A stretch of DNA of 64,000 nucleotides from positions 44,831,858-44,895,857 of the forward strand of contig JANJXV010000004.1 of NCBI GenBank assembly GCA_024803745.1, given 5' to 3'. Position numbers and translations under genes: made by a program. This document shows positions 1-12,300 of the stretch, in pieces. Origin of the DNA: Megascapheus bottae. Lineage: Eukaryota; Chordata; Mammalia; Rodentia; Geomyidae. How positions within the stretch are numbered: position 1 is the stretch's first letter; every line of letters starts with the position of its first letter. The notes under the pieces are model-generated. The model was not told where the DNA came from and made no database searches. It saw only the letters and a list, made by a program, of their open reading frames with translations.

Positions 1-1299
1 TTAAGATATTTAATCATTTTAGAAAACACAAAAAAAAAATAAATTTGCCCCCTGTAATTATTTTACCTTATTTAAATCTCTTTCCCCACTGATATCAGTA
101 AGGTCATATTTTATTATCAGTTTACTTTTCAGATCTATATCTATTTAACATAGTATTTTGCTTTGCTTGAACTATGGCACATACAATGTAAGAAAAAAAC
201 TTGACATAAAGAAATGTACACAATTTTTATTATAGGCATATTTTATATAAAATTTATTATCAAGTACTTTTTTATTCCTTATTCTAAGACTGAAGAGGCA
301 TTAATGAGTTACTATCTTAACAATTTGGAGGCTGAGGTGAATTTCAGGAATGAGTGCATATGCACAGACAGAAAATTAGATACACATGATCATCACTCTT
401 TCTACAAACTTTGCAGTGTGTGGTCTATGTGGCCCCCAAATTCTGTATGATTTGTCTTTCCTTTAAGACTCTGCCTGTACACCCTAGATGTTTCCTCATT
501 ACAAATAAAATCTGATTTTGGCTTAATATGAACATTATTTTAGTATAATCTTGTGGATATTCATTTGTGTTAAATTGAAATTATTATGGAATTGAGCTCA
601 AAATTGTGATTTTTTCCATTTAATATTAGCATATATATGTGTTCTCAGAACAATTGCCATCTTTTTCTTCTTCCTTTTTCTAGGTGATAGATTTCACTGT
701 AAGAAAAATTTAAATTGATCATGGCTTTGTGCTAAAAATACAGAAACATCAGCCACAACTAGTTTTGAGGTTTATAACCTAAAGTCATCGCTTTCTTAGT
801 TGGGCCGAGCATAGATATTGCTCGGCTACCATCTTCTCAATTTAAATCTGTACTAGTATTCAAATGGTTGCAATATTATATAGCTTAACTAGTCTTTTAT
901 GAAACATAGATGCATTGTTCCCTGTAACCTTACATGTTTTAAACAGTTTAATGGATATCCTTGTTAAAAAAAATATGGAGGCATTGTGAAATAATAAAGA
1001 CAAGTATTCTGAAGGGGTTACAGAAAAATAAAATACAACATGTGCTTTTATGAGCTAAAATTTTGGGATTCATGAATCTCAAATCTTGGAATTAAATAAA
1101 CACATCATATTACTGTTTACGTATTAGCTTAATATAAGAAGTCATTTTTATGTAGCTCAACATTACTAAAAATAATTTTGTCTTTTCTTGTAATATAAAG
1201 TGATTTGTTTTTCTTTCAGAACACATAGTATTACTTCCTTTACAAGTGAGATTATCCATCCTTTCAAATTTTTATTTATTTGTTTTTCTGTCTATCCAT

Positions 1300-1412
1300 C
1301 TATTTTGAGAAAGGCTCTTACTATGTAGCGCAAGCTACATAGTAAATTCAAAATCCTCTTGCCTTATCCTCTCAAGTGCTGAGATTACAGGTGTACCCTC
1401 CATGTCCAAACA
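1300..1412 (-). mobile_element. Old B1 (7SL-derived) SINE fragment
   Basis: Reverse-strand B1 features: 'tttgagaaaggctctta' at one end and 'agtgctgagattacaggtgt' at the other. The middle has been altered into a perfect hairpin (1319-1344). Degenerate; boundaries approximate. Confidence 0.5.
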
Positions 1413-2274
1413 TAAGTGTTCAGTATAAACTTGTAGCCTCAGAAGTTTTATCAAATAATACATATCCAATAGTTTAACATTAATGGGTTTGTAATTTATA
1501 GTTTAAAAATAATGTTTTTTGACTACCTTGCCTGTCCAATTCCACATGATAAAATGGAAATGTTTATTGCAAAAAAATAAATAAAAATGTTTTTTCAAAA
1601 CTAAAACTTAGTGTAGAGTATCACATAACCAATATTTTAAAGTTTATATTTGTTGATATGATTCTTAAAGCCATGTTTCTGTTTTTTTTTAATTATTTTA
1701 GCTTTCACAAAATAAATAAAACTGTGTTAACTCACTAGATTTCTAAAGTATTTTTGTGTTTTATTTACTCTTTATCAGAGGACCTAGTTTCCCATATTGC
1801 TCATGACTAGAAATTAGTCTTTAAGCTTTGGCACATACACATTCATAGGGAGTATATGTGTATACATAAAATTATTTATATACACATAGGTTATAGCAAC
1901 AATAACATTTGGTATACTTTGTGTTAAATGTTACAATTTCTGATTAGACATAGACTATTATAAATAATAGTTTCAAAAACTCATTAACAACTTCATTTTA
2001 CTTTTTCTACTTTTATTATAGACAAAATGATTTTTTCAACAGCAATTACGAAAAGTATTACAACAATCAAATTACACTCTTACACAGATATTTTTGTATT
2101 TAGTTGTATGCATTTTGGCTTGTGAGGAAAAAGCATTCTTGCCTTCGCTTCTATCACTGACTATAAAATATGAGGGTAGTTCTATAATTTAAAATGCCTG
2201 TTTAGTGTAGCAGCATGTTTCTTTCTCTTTCTCTCCCTCTCTCCCCATCTTCCTTTCTGCCTCTTTCTTTCTCT

Positions 2275-2480
2275 GTGTGGTACTAGAGCTTGAATTTAGA
2301 GCTTTGAATTTTCTTGGCCACTGAGCCATACATTCAGCACAGCTTTTTACTGGTTATTTTAAAGATGGAATCCTGAAGATTTTTCTACCTATGTTGGCCT
2401 GGAGCAATCATAGCCCAGCAAGTATTTTATCCTCAGATCTAATTCCCAGTATTTACAATCTGAATATTATAAGTCTATGT
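2275..2480 (-). mobile_element. Degenerate antisense dimeric SINE
   Basis: Weak antisense matches to the Geo arm ('gtactagagcttgaattt', 'cactgagccata') followed by B1-like 'cctcagatctaattcccag'. Old; limits approximate. Preceded by a CT-rich tract at 2218-2278. Confidence 0.4.
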
Positions 2481-2590
2481 GAGAATTTCATATTCAAAAG
2501 AATGAGTATCTGAAGACAGTCTACAGATGGTTAACTTAACGAATTTCTAAATTTTTAATGAAGTAGAATTTTTCTAATTATTTCTTTTAA

Positions 2591-2780
2591 AGGGGGTAAC
2601 GTGGCCTAGAGGTAGTGTTCTTGTCTAGCATTCATGAACCCCGGGGTCAATTCCTTAGTACCACATGCACAAAAAAAGTCAGAAGTGATGCTGTGGCTTA
2701 TGTGGTAGAAAGCTAGTCCTGAGAAAGCTCAAAGACCGTGCACAGGCCCTGAGTTCAAGCCCCAGGACTGGCAAAAAAAA
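2591..2780 (+). mobile_element. IDL-Geo dimeric SINE
   Basis: ID-like left arm with A box ('gtggcctagaggtagtgt') and B box ('ggggtcaattcc'), then the Geo arm from 'agtcagaagtgatgctgtgg' to 'caggactggc' and an A tail. Moderately diverged. Confidence 0.85.
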
Positions 2781-3196
2781 TAAACATAAATAAATATAAG
2801 GGTAACATTACAATGAGAACAAAGGAAGAAACTCTTAGGGGAGGATCACAAGAACTCAATAGCTGTGTGTATAGAAGACAATTTTATAAAAAATGGTACA
2901 AGTATTTGAGGAAATATACCCTTAACCTAATTTATATACTGTGTGTGTAGTGATGATAAACCACCTACTTTTATATAATTAATAACATTATTATAAATAA
3001 TATGTATTATTCATGATAAATTATAAATAATATACATTGTTAATATTTGTGTTTAGGTTGTATGCAATTTTATGTACTAAATATAAAGCTAAGAAAAGGT
3101 ATAAAACTTTAAGAAATAAAATATAGCTTTTATGAATAAGTACATTTGCATGTGATGACTCTAAATAATTTCAATATTTATATTTTCTTCCTATAG

Positions 3197-3361
3197 ATTG
3201 ACCCAACATTAAGAAAGCATCGAGAACAGTTAGTCATTGAAGTTGGACGAAAACTAGACAAAGCTCAGATGATTCGCTTTGAAGAACGAACTGGATATTT
3301 TTCCTCAACTGATTTGGGCAGAACTGCCAGCCACTTTTATATTAAATACAACACCATTGAG
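3197..3361 (+). CDS. ASCC3: ASCC3 exon A: end of cassette 1 winged helix / start of Sec63 unit 1
   Basis: 165 nt, 55 codons, phase 0 at both ends. It opens [11 protein letters not shown] and closes [10 protein letters not shown]. Acceptor is ctatag, donor gtatta. In the family this segment lies at the end of the first cassette's winged helix, where the chain passes into the helical-bundle (Sec63-like) unit; the motif [14 protein letters not shown] matches the Ski2/Brr2 'T-DLGRIAS-YY' signature. The preceding exon, expected to end near SHKAYQ, is not in the 3.2 kb upstream. Confidence 0.96.
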
Positions 3362-6300
3362 GTATTACCGTAATTAAATACAGTATGTAGATTCCAGTAC
3401 TTTTTAAGTTCCAAATACATTAACAATGCAAAATATTAAAAGCAACTGATGTAACAGAATGAATTCAAATTATATGCTCAATAATGATTAAAAATATGAC
3501 TTTCTTTTTCTTTTCCTGTGTTTAAGTGATCTTTCTGTCTCCTAAGTGCTGGGAGTACAGGCATGTACCACCCTCCCAGCCTAGTTGTTACCTTTTAAAA
3601 TGTTATGTCTGGTCTGAGATATGGATTCAAAAGATAGAATACCTGTCTAGCAAATGTGAATCCCTGATGTGTTCATTTTTACTTTTGAGGGTTTTTTTTT
3701 TTTTGCCAGTCCTGGGGTGAACTCAGTGCCTGAGCACTGTCCTTGGGCTTTCTCAAGGCTAGAGCTCTACCACTTAGGCCATAGCACCATTTCCTGCTTT
3801 TCCTATGAATGTGATACTGAGGAATCAAACCCAGATCTTGGTACATGCTGGGCAAGCACTCTACCACTAGGCCAAACTTCCGACCTCACTTTAACTTTTG
3901 TACTTATCAAGTGTGTTTGAGGTGACAAAATACAAATAATTTTTATAGAACTTCAAATGAGGTTTCTTCAAAAGTATGGAAACATCGGGCCGGGAATTTG
4001 GCCTAGTGGTTAAAGTGCTTGCCTAGCATGCACGAAGACCCGGGTTCCATTCCTTGGTACCACATACATAGAAAAAAGCCGGAAGTGGTGCTGAGGCTCT
4101 AGTGGTAGAGCTCTAGCCTTGAGAAAGTCCAAGGACAGTGCTCAGGCCCTGAGCTCAAGCCCAGGATTGACAAAAAAAAAAAAAAAAAGTATGGAAACAT
4201 GAAAATTATATGAAATCTAGGTTTTAATCTCATTTAATGATTCCTTACATATATAAGCTTCTTATACATATAGGTATATACTCTGATGTACTCAGTATTT
4301 TTCCATATCTTTTCCAAAATAGATCTTGTATTTATTATTGTTACTTTTATAACAAGCTTTTTAAATATGTGTTACCTTTCAACTGTTATAGCATGGTTCT
4401 CCACTCAACACTTCACATTGTATGTTACTCAACATCTACCTGTTTTCTCCATTACATAATTTTTCTCATTTTCTGACTTGTTAGCATAATGCTACCAAAC
4501 TACATGCTAGACATATTGGCAGATTTTGTTGTTGTTGTTGTTGTGGCATTTTCTCCATTACTATAATCTTGTTTTACCTTTGTAATTTTTTTATATGCAT
4601 GGTGACTGATTTTTATACAACTTGGTCTCATGTTTTTCCATATGTTCTCACTATTAATTGTTAGAATCTTTGTATTATGTATTTTGCAAGTTTTTTTTCT
4701 CTCTCTGAGTTTTATATGATACATATCAACTTAGAACTGGTTAGTCATGCTCATGCTAAAACAAAGACCAAACATTTTTTAGGTATGTAACATAGGCTTC
4801 AATTAATAGCTATCTTTTTTACCTTTGGCTTCTAAGGATTTATTACGGTTTATGACTGTTTTGCAGCCTCTGAAAACAGTTGGAATGTACGCTACATGGT
4901 GTGTATAACTGTGTACATTGCCTAGGCCTCTAGTGTTTTTAAAGATGTATGATTTTTATGACATTAATAACTGTTTGACTTTAAATTTTAATCAAATGTA
5001 ACACTTACTTTGATAGACTTTTAATGAACTCTTTGATGCTCACAAAACAGAAGGTGACATTTTTGCTATCGTCTCCAAAGCTGAAGAATTTGATCAGATT
5101 AAGGTAAGCCTATTAGAAGTTTTAATCAGAGGTGTATTGTCCAGTCCATTCATTAATAAAAGCTTATAATTAACTTTTGTTACTTATTATAAACTAAATG
5201 GCCCAATACTTTTGGTATCAGCAATGTTCTATTATTTATCAATTGTTGGGAGCCAGAGTGGAATCAAACTGTACCTTGATTTGCATCAGACAATGGCTTT
5301 ATTGTCTTATTGTTTTCTGGCCTTATTCTGTTTAAATGACCTGAGATTTACCATATGAATGTAACACCTGGAAGTTCCCGGGGTCTCAAGGAGGGAAGAG
5401 GCTGGAGTGGAAAATAAACGCAGCAGTCTAGGCAGTCTTTTCCTGGACTGCAGACATCCCGGACCCGGTGTGTCTGTCTCTCTTCTATTTCTTCCTAGTC
5501 CTTGCCCCCTATTTCAGGAGCCCCAATCTGCGAACCCTGGTTTGCTGCCGGCTGGCCCCGGCAATCAATAATATCTATTATCCTAGAATATTATATGTAC
5601 TCTGCTATACTTGATATCATTCTTTACATTTACCTCAAATCAAGTAATTTGTATAGGTTTTGCACTAGTGAACATACTGAATAATATAGTATGTACCTGG
5701 TGGCTTATTTATAATGTAAAGTTTACTGAATAAAATATATAAAATACATTTATGATTCAAAGTTAGTGTATACTCATAATTTAATCTTATTAGCAGTGGA
5801 AAATTCAGTGCTTTGAAACATAGAAATTGATAGATTTAAGCTATAAATGTATTATACCATATAAATATATGACTGTAATGAATGCATTTTAAGATAATAA
5901 AGTTTACCCTAATCCAGGTGGGCAGAGGTTTGACTGGTCAAATAAAAAATGAATTACCAAATGAAGGATAGTGAGGTGAGATAATTTAATTTTTATAGCA
6001 TGTCAAATTTTTATGAAAATGACAGATTTAATATTGGTGATGAATAATGCAATTGTAATTAAATCAATCTCAAGATGGTTTCATATTGTATTTTATAACT
6101 GAGGGAAAATACTAAGTTTTAGCTATACAAAAGTAACTATCTCATACTTAGTAGAAACTTTAAAACATGCATTATGTTTTTTTTCAACAGGTCAGAGAAG
6201 AGGAAATAGAGGAACTGGATGCCTTATTAAATAATTTCTGTGAACTATCAGCTCCTGGAGGTGTAGAAAATAGTTATGGGAAAATAAACATTTTACTGCA

Positions 6301-9300
6301 AACTTATATCAGCCGAGGAGAGATGGACAGTTTTTCACTCATATCAGATTCAGCATATGTTGCACAGGTAGACTCTTATTCCCTTCCTATTTTTTATTTA
6401 TATTCAGAGACTGAGGAATCAATTCATTATTCACTGTAAGTGCATTGTTTTGTGAAATGCCACCAGACTACTATTTTATCTAGTTTTGTTCACTTGTACC
6501 TCCTCTGTTTAGTTCATGTTCATTAAATCAGGATTTGGGGGTGTTTGGGTCAGACAAATTTACAATAAAATAAGGTATATCTCTTATTATTTAATTACTA
6601 TGATAGGCCCCTGTTTTAAGTAAAAAGGAAATCTTCTCTATTACTGATACTTAAAATAAGAATGAAAGAAAAATATTCTCTAAGCTACAGCTCATTAAAC
6701 TTAAAGTACTCTTTAAAATCCTGTGGACAAGGCATTAATGGCTCATTTCTATAATTTTAGCAGGAGCCCGAGATCCATAGGATCACAGGTCAAAGCCAGC
6801 CTAGATAGAAAAGTCCTTGAAACTTTACCTCCAGAATAATCAGCTGAGCTGGAAGTATGCCTCATATGCTAAAGTACTAGGCTTGCTAGACAAGCAAACA
6901 CAAGGCTATGAGAACTCTAGTACTGGCACAAGAAAAAAGGTTATGGTACAAAATATTCATAATGTTTACATTTTTTATTGAAGAATTTATTAACATTGAT
7001 TTTACATCATATTTCAAATGACGTGTTTACCAAACAAGTATTCAAGAAGGGAGTCCCTATACAATCACTGGCGCTTAGATTCTAGAACATAATTAAAATT
7101 AGGCTGAGGTATTTTATATTCGACTTCTTATGTGAATTAAGTTTTATTTTATCCACTTTATTTTTCAAATTGCAGATTTCTTCTCTAAGCAGGTGTTTTT
7201 TTTACATGTGTATCTTTATCTCACTAGCATTCATTTCTGTTATGCTTATTATGAAGGGCCAGCCTTACTTAAAAGCAAAATAATGGTATAATATTATTTG
7301 GAATGTGTAATTATTATGTTGCCATATATATTTTTATTTTGCTCATAGACAACAGAAAATATATGTTAAATAAATTATTCTTTTTTTCTTTCTTCCTTTC
7401 TGTTCTTTTCTTTCTTTGTGCTGTTTTGGAGCTTGAACTCAGGCTTTGGACACTATCCTTGAGTTTGTTTGCTTGTCTGTTTGTTTGTTTGTTTGTTTGC
7501 CAGTCCTGGGCTTGAGCTCATCGCCTGAGCACTGTCCTTGGGCTTTCTCAAGGCTAGAGCTCTACCACTTGAGTCACAGCACCACTTCTGGCCTTTTTCT
7601 GTGTATGTGGTACCGAGGAATTGAACCTGGGTCTTTGTGCATGCTAGGCAAGCACTCTACCACTAGGCCAAACGTCCAGCCCAAGTAAATGATTTTTAAG
7701 GCTCGCAAATTCTCAGCAGTTCTTTGAAATAGCTGAAAATGTAAAATATGTACAAAAATTAACTCAGATTTATTAGTAAACAGTTTGAATGAATGTAGCA
7801 ATTTAATCAATGTAACTAAGAATCCAGATGATAATTTCACAGAAAGTGCAGTGAAAATATTTTTATTATTCTCTTTATATGTTTCTTAATCCTGTATAGA
7901 ACTTCCATTTTCTTTTTCTCTCCAAAGTATTGTAATACTATTTGTTACTTTATATTTTCTGATGGTTTGCAGTAAGATAATCATTTAAATAAGAAGTAAA
8001 ATTTCACTGCGTTCTGGGTGAATAGCCTGACAATTCTACTTGATTCAAGATTATGAAGATAATAGGAGAGACTAGCTTAAGAATTGTTTTACAGTATAAA
8101 ACTGGACCAAGACATGAGAAAGGGTATCAATGTTTTTGAAGTAATGCACTTTCTATCTGGTGAATATAATGTAACCCTTCTATTAATTACAATAAAAAAA
8201 TATATGGGCAAAAAATTTAGACCATGATTGGTACCCAGGAAGTCAATCTTTCAGTAAGATTGTATCTTAAGATACCCTTGATTTTCTAAATAGCTATTGT
8301 GAATTTATCATCCTTGAATGCGTTAGATAAATTATACTGAAGTCTATTATATTTTAAGTTTGAGCTCTCAGTAATTTCACAAGCACTATCAGCTCAGAAG
8401 GAAATGATATTTCTTAAACTTTGTTCTCTCAGCACCAAAGATAAACCCTGAGCTCTACTGTGTAAAAGGTTATGCTTAGGCTCCCAAAACTGTACATGAT
8501 ATAGACTGTGACCATTGTTATCAAGGATTTTATATCATTCCAGATTAAAATGGTCTGTTTGTATCTTACCACACAGATTTCTTCTTCTGGTTCTTTAGTA
8601 TTTAGGGAATAGACATTAGTTCTAAACTATGAAAATAACTTTCTCTGATGTAACCTGGAGAAAATTTGCCTGACAATTTTTACCACTATAAGTGGAAATA
8701 TACATTGTTATAGTCATCGGTATGCTTATCTTATTCGCTTTCCCTAGTCTTAATATACCTTATTTTTATATTCTTTGTATCTCATTTGTCTTAGACTTCT
8801 AAAACACTATTTTTGTTCTTGAGTTTCTAATAATGGAAAATAAATAATATAACTTATCAAAAGACAAATGCACATATTCTAGAATATGTATAACCAATTT
8901 CCCAATGCTTCTTGTTACTTTTTAACCTCATAATGTTAATTTTAATCTTCTGTTTACAATTGCTGCTTACTGTTTTTCATCTTTTCTTCCAATGTTAATT
9001 AAATTAACCATACTTCATTTTCAATAATTTTCAATTCCTATTCATGATTGTAACTACAATCTAAAGTAAAGCAGTCTATAAAGTTAGTGATAAAAAGAAG
9101 GAAGTAAAGTGAATGGGAACTAGCTGTGAAAGCTTAGGATGCATTTAAACTTTTTATACGTCTGTTAATAAACTTATCTGCAGATTCTTGAATTTAGAAT
9201 CTTGCAGTTAGATTTAAAGCCATATTGGAATTGAATACATTCTGACACTGAGTAGCTGTATGTCTGTGGTCCAAATTGTAATTTCTCCAAACTTTAGCTA

Positions 9301-12300
9301 TCTTTAAAAGTCAGCTACTTCAACACGAATGAAATGCAGTTGTTATGAAATTAAATGATCACATATGTATAATAGTACTATCATTAGTTTATAAACAAGC
9401 CACTGATAAGATTTTTGCTGCATGTCAGTATTTCCTTTTATATCCTTTCCTCATTAATATTTGTCCCTAACTGGATTTTGCTGTATATGGCCTTATAAAT
9501 TTAATCTTTCTGTTATAAATATGAGACATTATCACCTGTCACTTTCAGTGGTAGAAAACCTCTTTTCTGCCAAGGACCATTGAGAAATGTATATAATCAC
9601 TTGTGAACTGTACAGAATTGTCAGTACAGGATAATGGGTCATGGGCAGTCAGTGGACAAAAAGCCTGCATGTTTGTTCTGGCTAGAAGTTTCCGGTCCTT
9701 GTTAGACACTTCACAGTCTCCTAAACACTTTATATGATGTTTGTCTCATTTAAATAATTAAGAAATGTTGCCCCAGAATTGAAGAATGCTCCTTTATTTG
9801 CAACTGATTTTGAGTAATAAATTTACTGTCAATTAAAAACATATTGAGTCTTAACTACTGATGTTCCCCTTCTGTTCTTCAGAATGCAGCTAGAATTGTC
9901 CGTGCTCTCTTTGAAATTGCTCTGAGGAAACGTTGGCCTACCATGACCTACAGACTACTGAATCTTAGTAAAGTCATCGACAAGAGACTTTGGGGTTGGG
10001 CTAGTCCTTTGAGGCAATTTTCAGTGTTGCCACCACACATTTTAACCAGATTAGAAGAAAAAAACCTTACTGTAGATAAGCTAAAGGATATGAGAAAAGA
10101 TGAAATAGGTAAGCAGGGAGTAAAAATGTTTAACTGTATTTGTGCAAAATAAAATAAGAAGTAAAAGTCATGTGAATTTTTACACTACCAAACACATTTT
10201 TACCATATTTATGAAATCTCTTTTATATATATATATATGTGCATACATATACTTACGTATTTTATAAGTAGAATCTGTTATAAATGATAAGAATCAGTTG
10301 ATGATGTTCCTTCTCAATTTAAATTCAGTATTTGAATTCATAATCATTTGCAACATCTGTCAGCAATAGTGTAGTAAGAAAATATAAACATTAAGCTTTA
10401 CATTTCTTGAAGTTTCTAAATGAGCTAAGTACACAAACATACTTTTAAACTTAGTATCAATGTGTACTTATTATTTGGTGTATGACATTTTCATGTTACA
10501 TTGAAAAGTTTTTCCTCCATTTCCATGAAAGCTAACATTTTCTTGGACTAATATATATAATTAGACAATATTTCAATTTAGTGTGGGTTACATATTACAG
10601 ATGAAAGAGGTCAGGAGGCAGGCTAATAAAGACAGACGATTACTGCTAGAAAGAATCCCACAACAGTTGAGAGAGGTTATTACACTTGTAAAGGAAGAAA
10701 TATTTCTTCTGTGATGGGGTAGAATAAGGAAATAATGATTATAAATTAAAATTGTTGATGAGGGAAGTTGAGAATGCACATATAGAGGGTAATATAATAT
10801 AATATAATATTTTAGAAGGTTCTCTACTTTCAATATGGTTTAGTAAAAAACTTTGATTTACTAATTATTTTTAACTCCTTTATCAGGAAGACAGTAAACC
10901 TAATGCTGTAAAATATAATTTGTTTCCACTTAGTTGCTTAAATTGGTCTCATTTGTTTATAGTTACTTTGTGGTGAACCCCCCCTTTGCAGTGTTTGGGG
11001 GGGGTTTCAGAATCTGTTTATGAAAACTTGTATACAGTTCTGTGCTAGATTGAAAATAGTTTGTTTTACCTTCATAATTTCTGGTTATGGCTTCTATAGT
11101 GTCATAAACAAACATGGAACTACATAGGTCTTTTTTACAGTAACTTGAATATTATCAAGTCTCAATAATTTTAAAAACCCTTTTAATAACTAAAGAAATG
11201 TTGATCCTGGTTTTAAAATATAAGTTGCTAATTCAAGTTAACTATTACAAAATATTCAAACATGCTGGGTCAAGAATGTCAGCTATTCTACATAGCAAAT
11301 CATAAAACAAGCAATAAAATCACCTTCTCTGAAATCCCATTTAAAAGTCAGATTATATTGCTTTTTTTCCCCCTATTTCTGAGCACCTTTTTTCCTGTGT
11401 GATATTTTCCTTTCAGGTCACATTTTGCATCATGTGAATATTGGTCTGAAAGTCAAGCAGTGTGTTCATCAAATTCCTTCTGTTACAATGGAGGCATCCA
11501 TTCAGCCCATCACCCGGACTGTTCTCCGAGTGACACTCAGTGTCAGCCCCGATTTCACTTGGAATGATCAGGTAAAAGTGGAAAATAACTGTATAGACAT
11601 ACATCTAAAGTTCTATTATACCTTCTCACATTCAGAAAATCTTTACAAACAAGTATTGAAGGGTCATTAAAAACTATATATGTCGCTGCCTGCCGCAATG
11701 ACGTGTCACATAGGAGGCGGACTGGGAATGATCACAGACTCAAATAGGCGCAAGCAGAGGTTTTTATTTCTCTCTCCTTCTCTTTCTGCCTTTCTCCTTC
11801 TCTATACCTTTCTCCTCCTCTCTGCCTTTCTCCTCCCTTCCCCGGAAATCCTACACTATTTATATCCTTAAGCAGCCAATCACAGTAAAGGTCATCTGCA
11901 CAAGCAGCAAACAAACCTGCAAGAAATCTAGCAATCACACTGTATCCACAAGCATGGAAGAAACAAATCAACAAATGCAAAGAAACTACTTCCTGGTCAG
12001 CAAGTACTGACTCATTGGCGAGCTGCCAGGTGCCATCTTATAATCTTACTTCCTCAGGAGGCTGAAAGCAATATATATATATATATATATATATATCATC
12101 CTGAAGAGAAATATGGCATATTAATATATCAACTAATAGGAACTATTTAGACCATTTAAGGAAAATTAAAAGTACAACACTGAATGAAGTGCTAATGGCT
12201 CATGCTTGCAATCCTAGATACTCAGGAAGCTGAGATATGAGGATCATGGTTCGAAGTCAACGTAGGCAGGAAAGTCCATGAGACTCTTACCTTTAAATAA

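Larger units (their letters stand above)
1..3196 (+). other. ASCC3 intron (3' part) upstream of exon A
   Basis: AT-rich intron. It holds an old antisense B1 piece (about 1300-1412) with a perfect 26 bp hairpin, a CT-rich tract at 2218-2278, an old antisense SINE (about 2275-2480) and one sense IDL-Geo SINE (2591-2780). No coding exon is seen in it. Confidence 0.85.
3362..5016 (+). other. ASCC3 intron A-B
   Basis: 1.66 kb. Contains an antisense B1 fragment, an antisense IDL-Geo and a sense IDL-Geo with clear target-site duplication. The rest (about 4200-5016) is AT-rich with nothing recognised. Confidence 0.85.
6368..9882 (+). other. ASCC3 intron C-D
   Basis: 3.5 kb. Old sense B1-Geo (6725-6942), antisense L1 3' end (6967-7145), antisense SINE pair (7415-7682), short sense L1 3' end (8110-8206). 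About 8210-9882 shows no recent repeat and nothing else I recognise; about 9520-9740 might be an old DNA-transposon remnant, but I cannot name it. Confidence 0.8.

Noticed and set aside
214..450. 78-residue frame near the window start
   Set aside because: No similarity to any ASCC3 segment, no splice sites that would fit, AT-rich intron text.
4000..4060. Possible tRNA gene from A-box and B-box text
   Set aside because: It is the ID-like left arm of an IDL-Geo SINE; no cloverleaf acceptor stem is seen and the same text recurs many times in the window.
9520..9740. Possible old DNA transposon remnant
   Set aside because: Resembles the style of hAT-type remnants but I could not match ends or a family.
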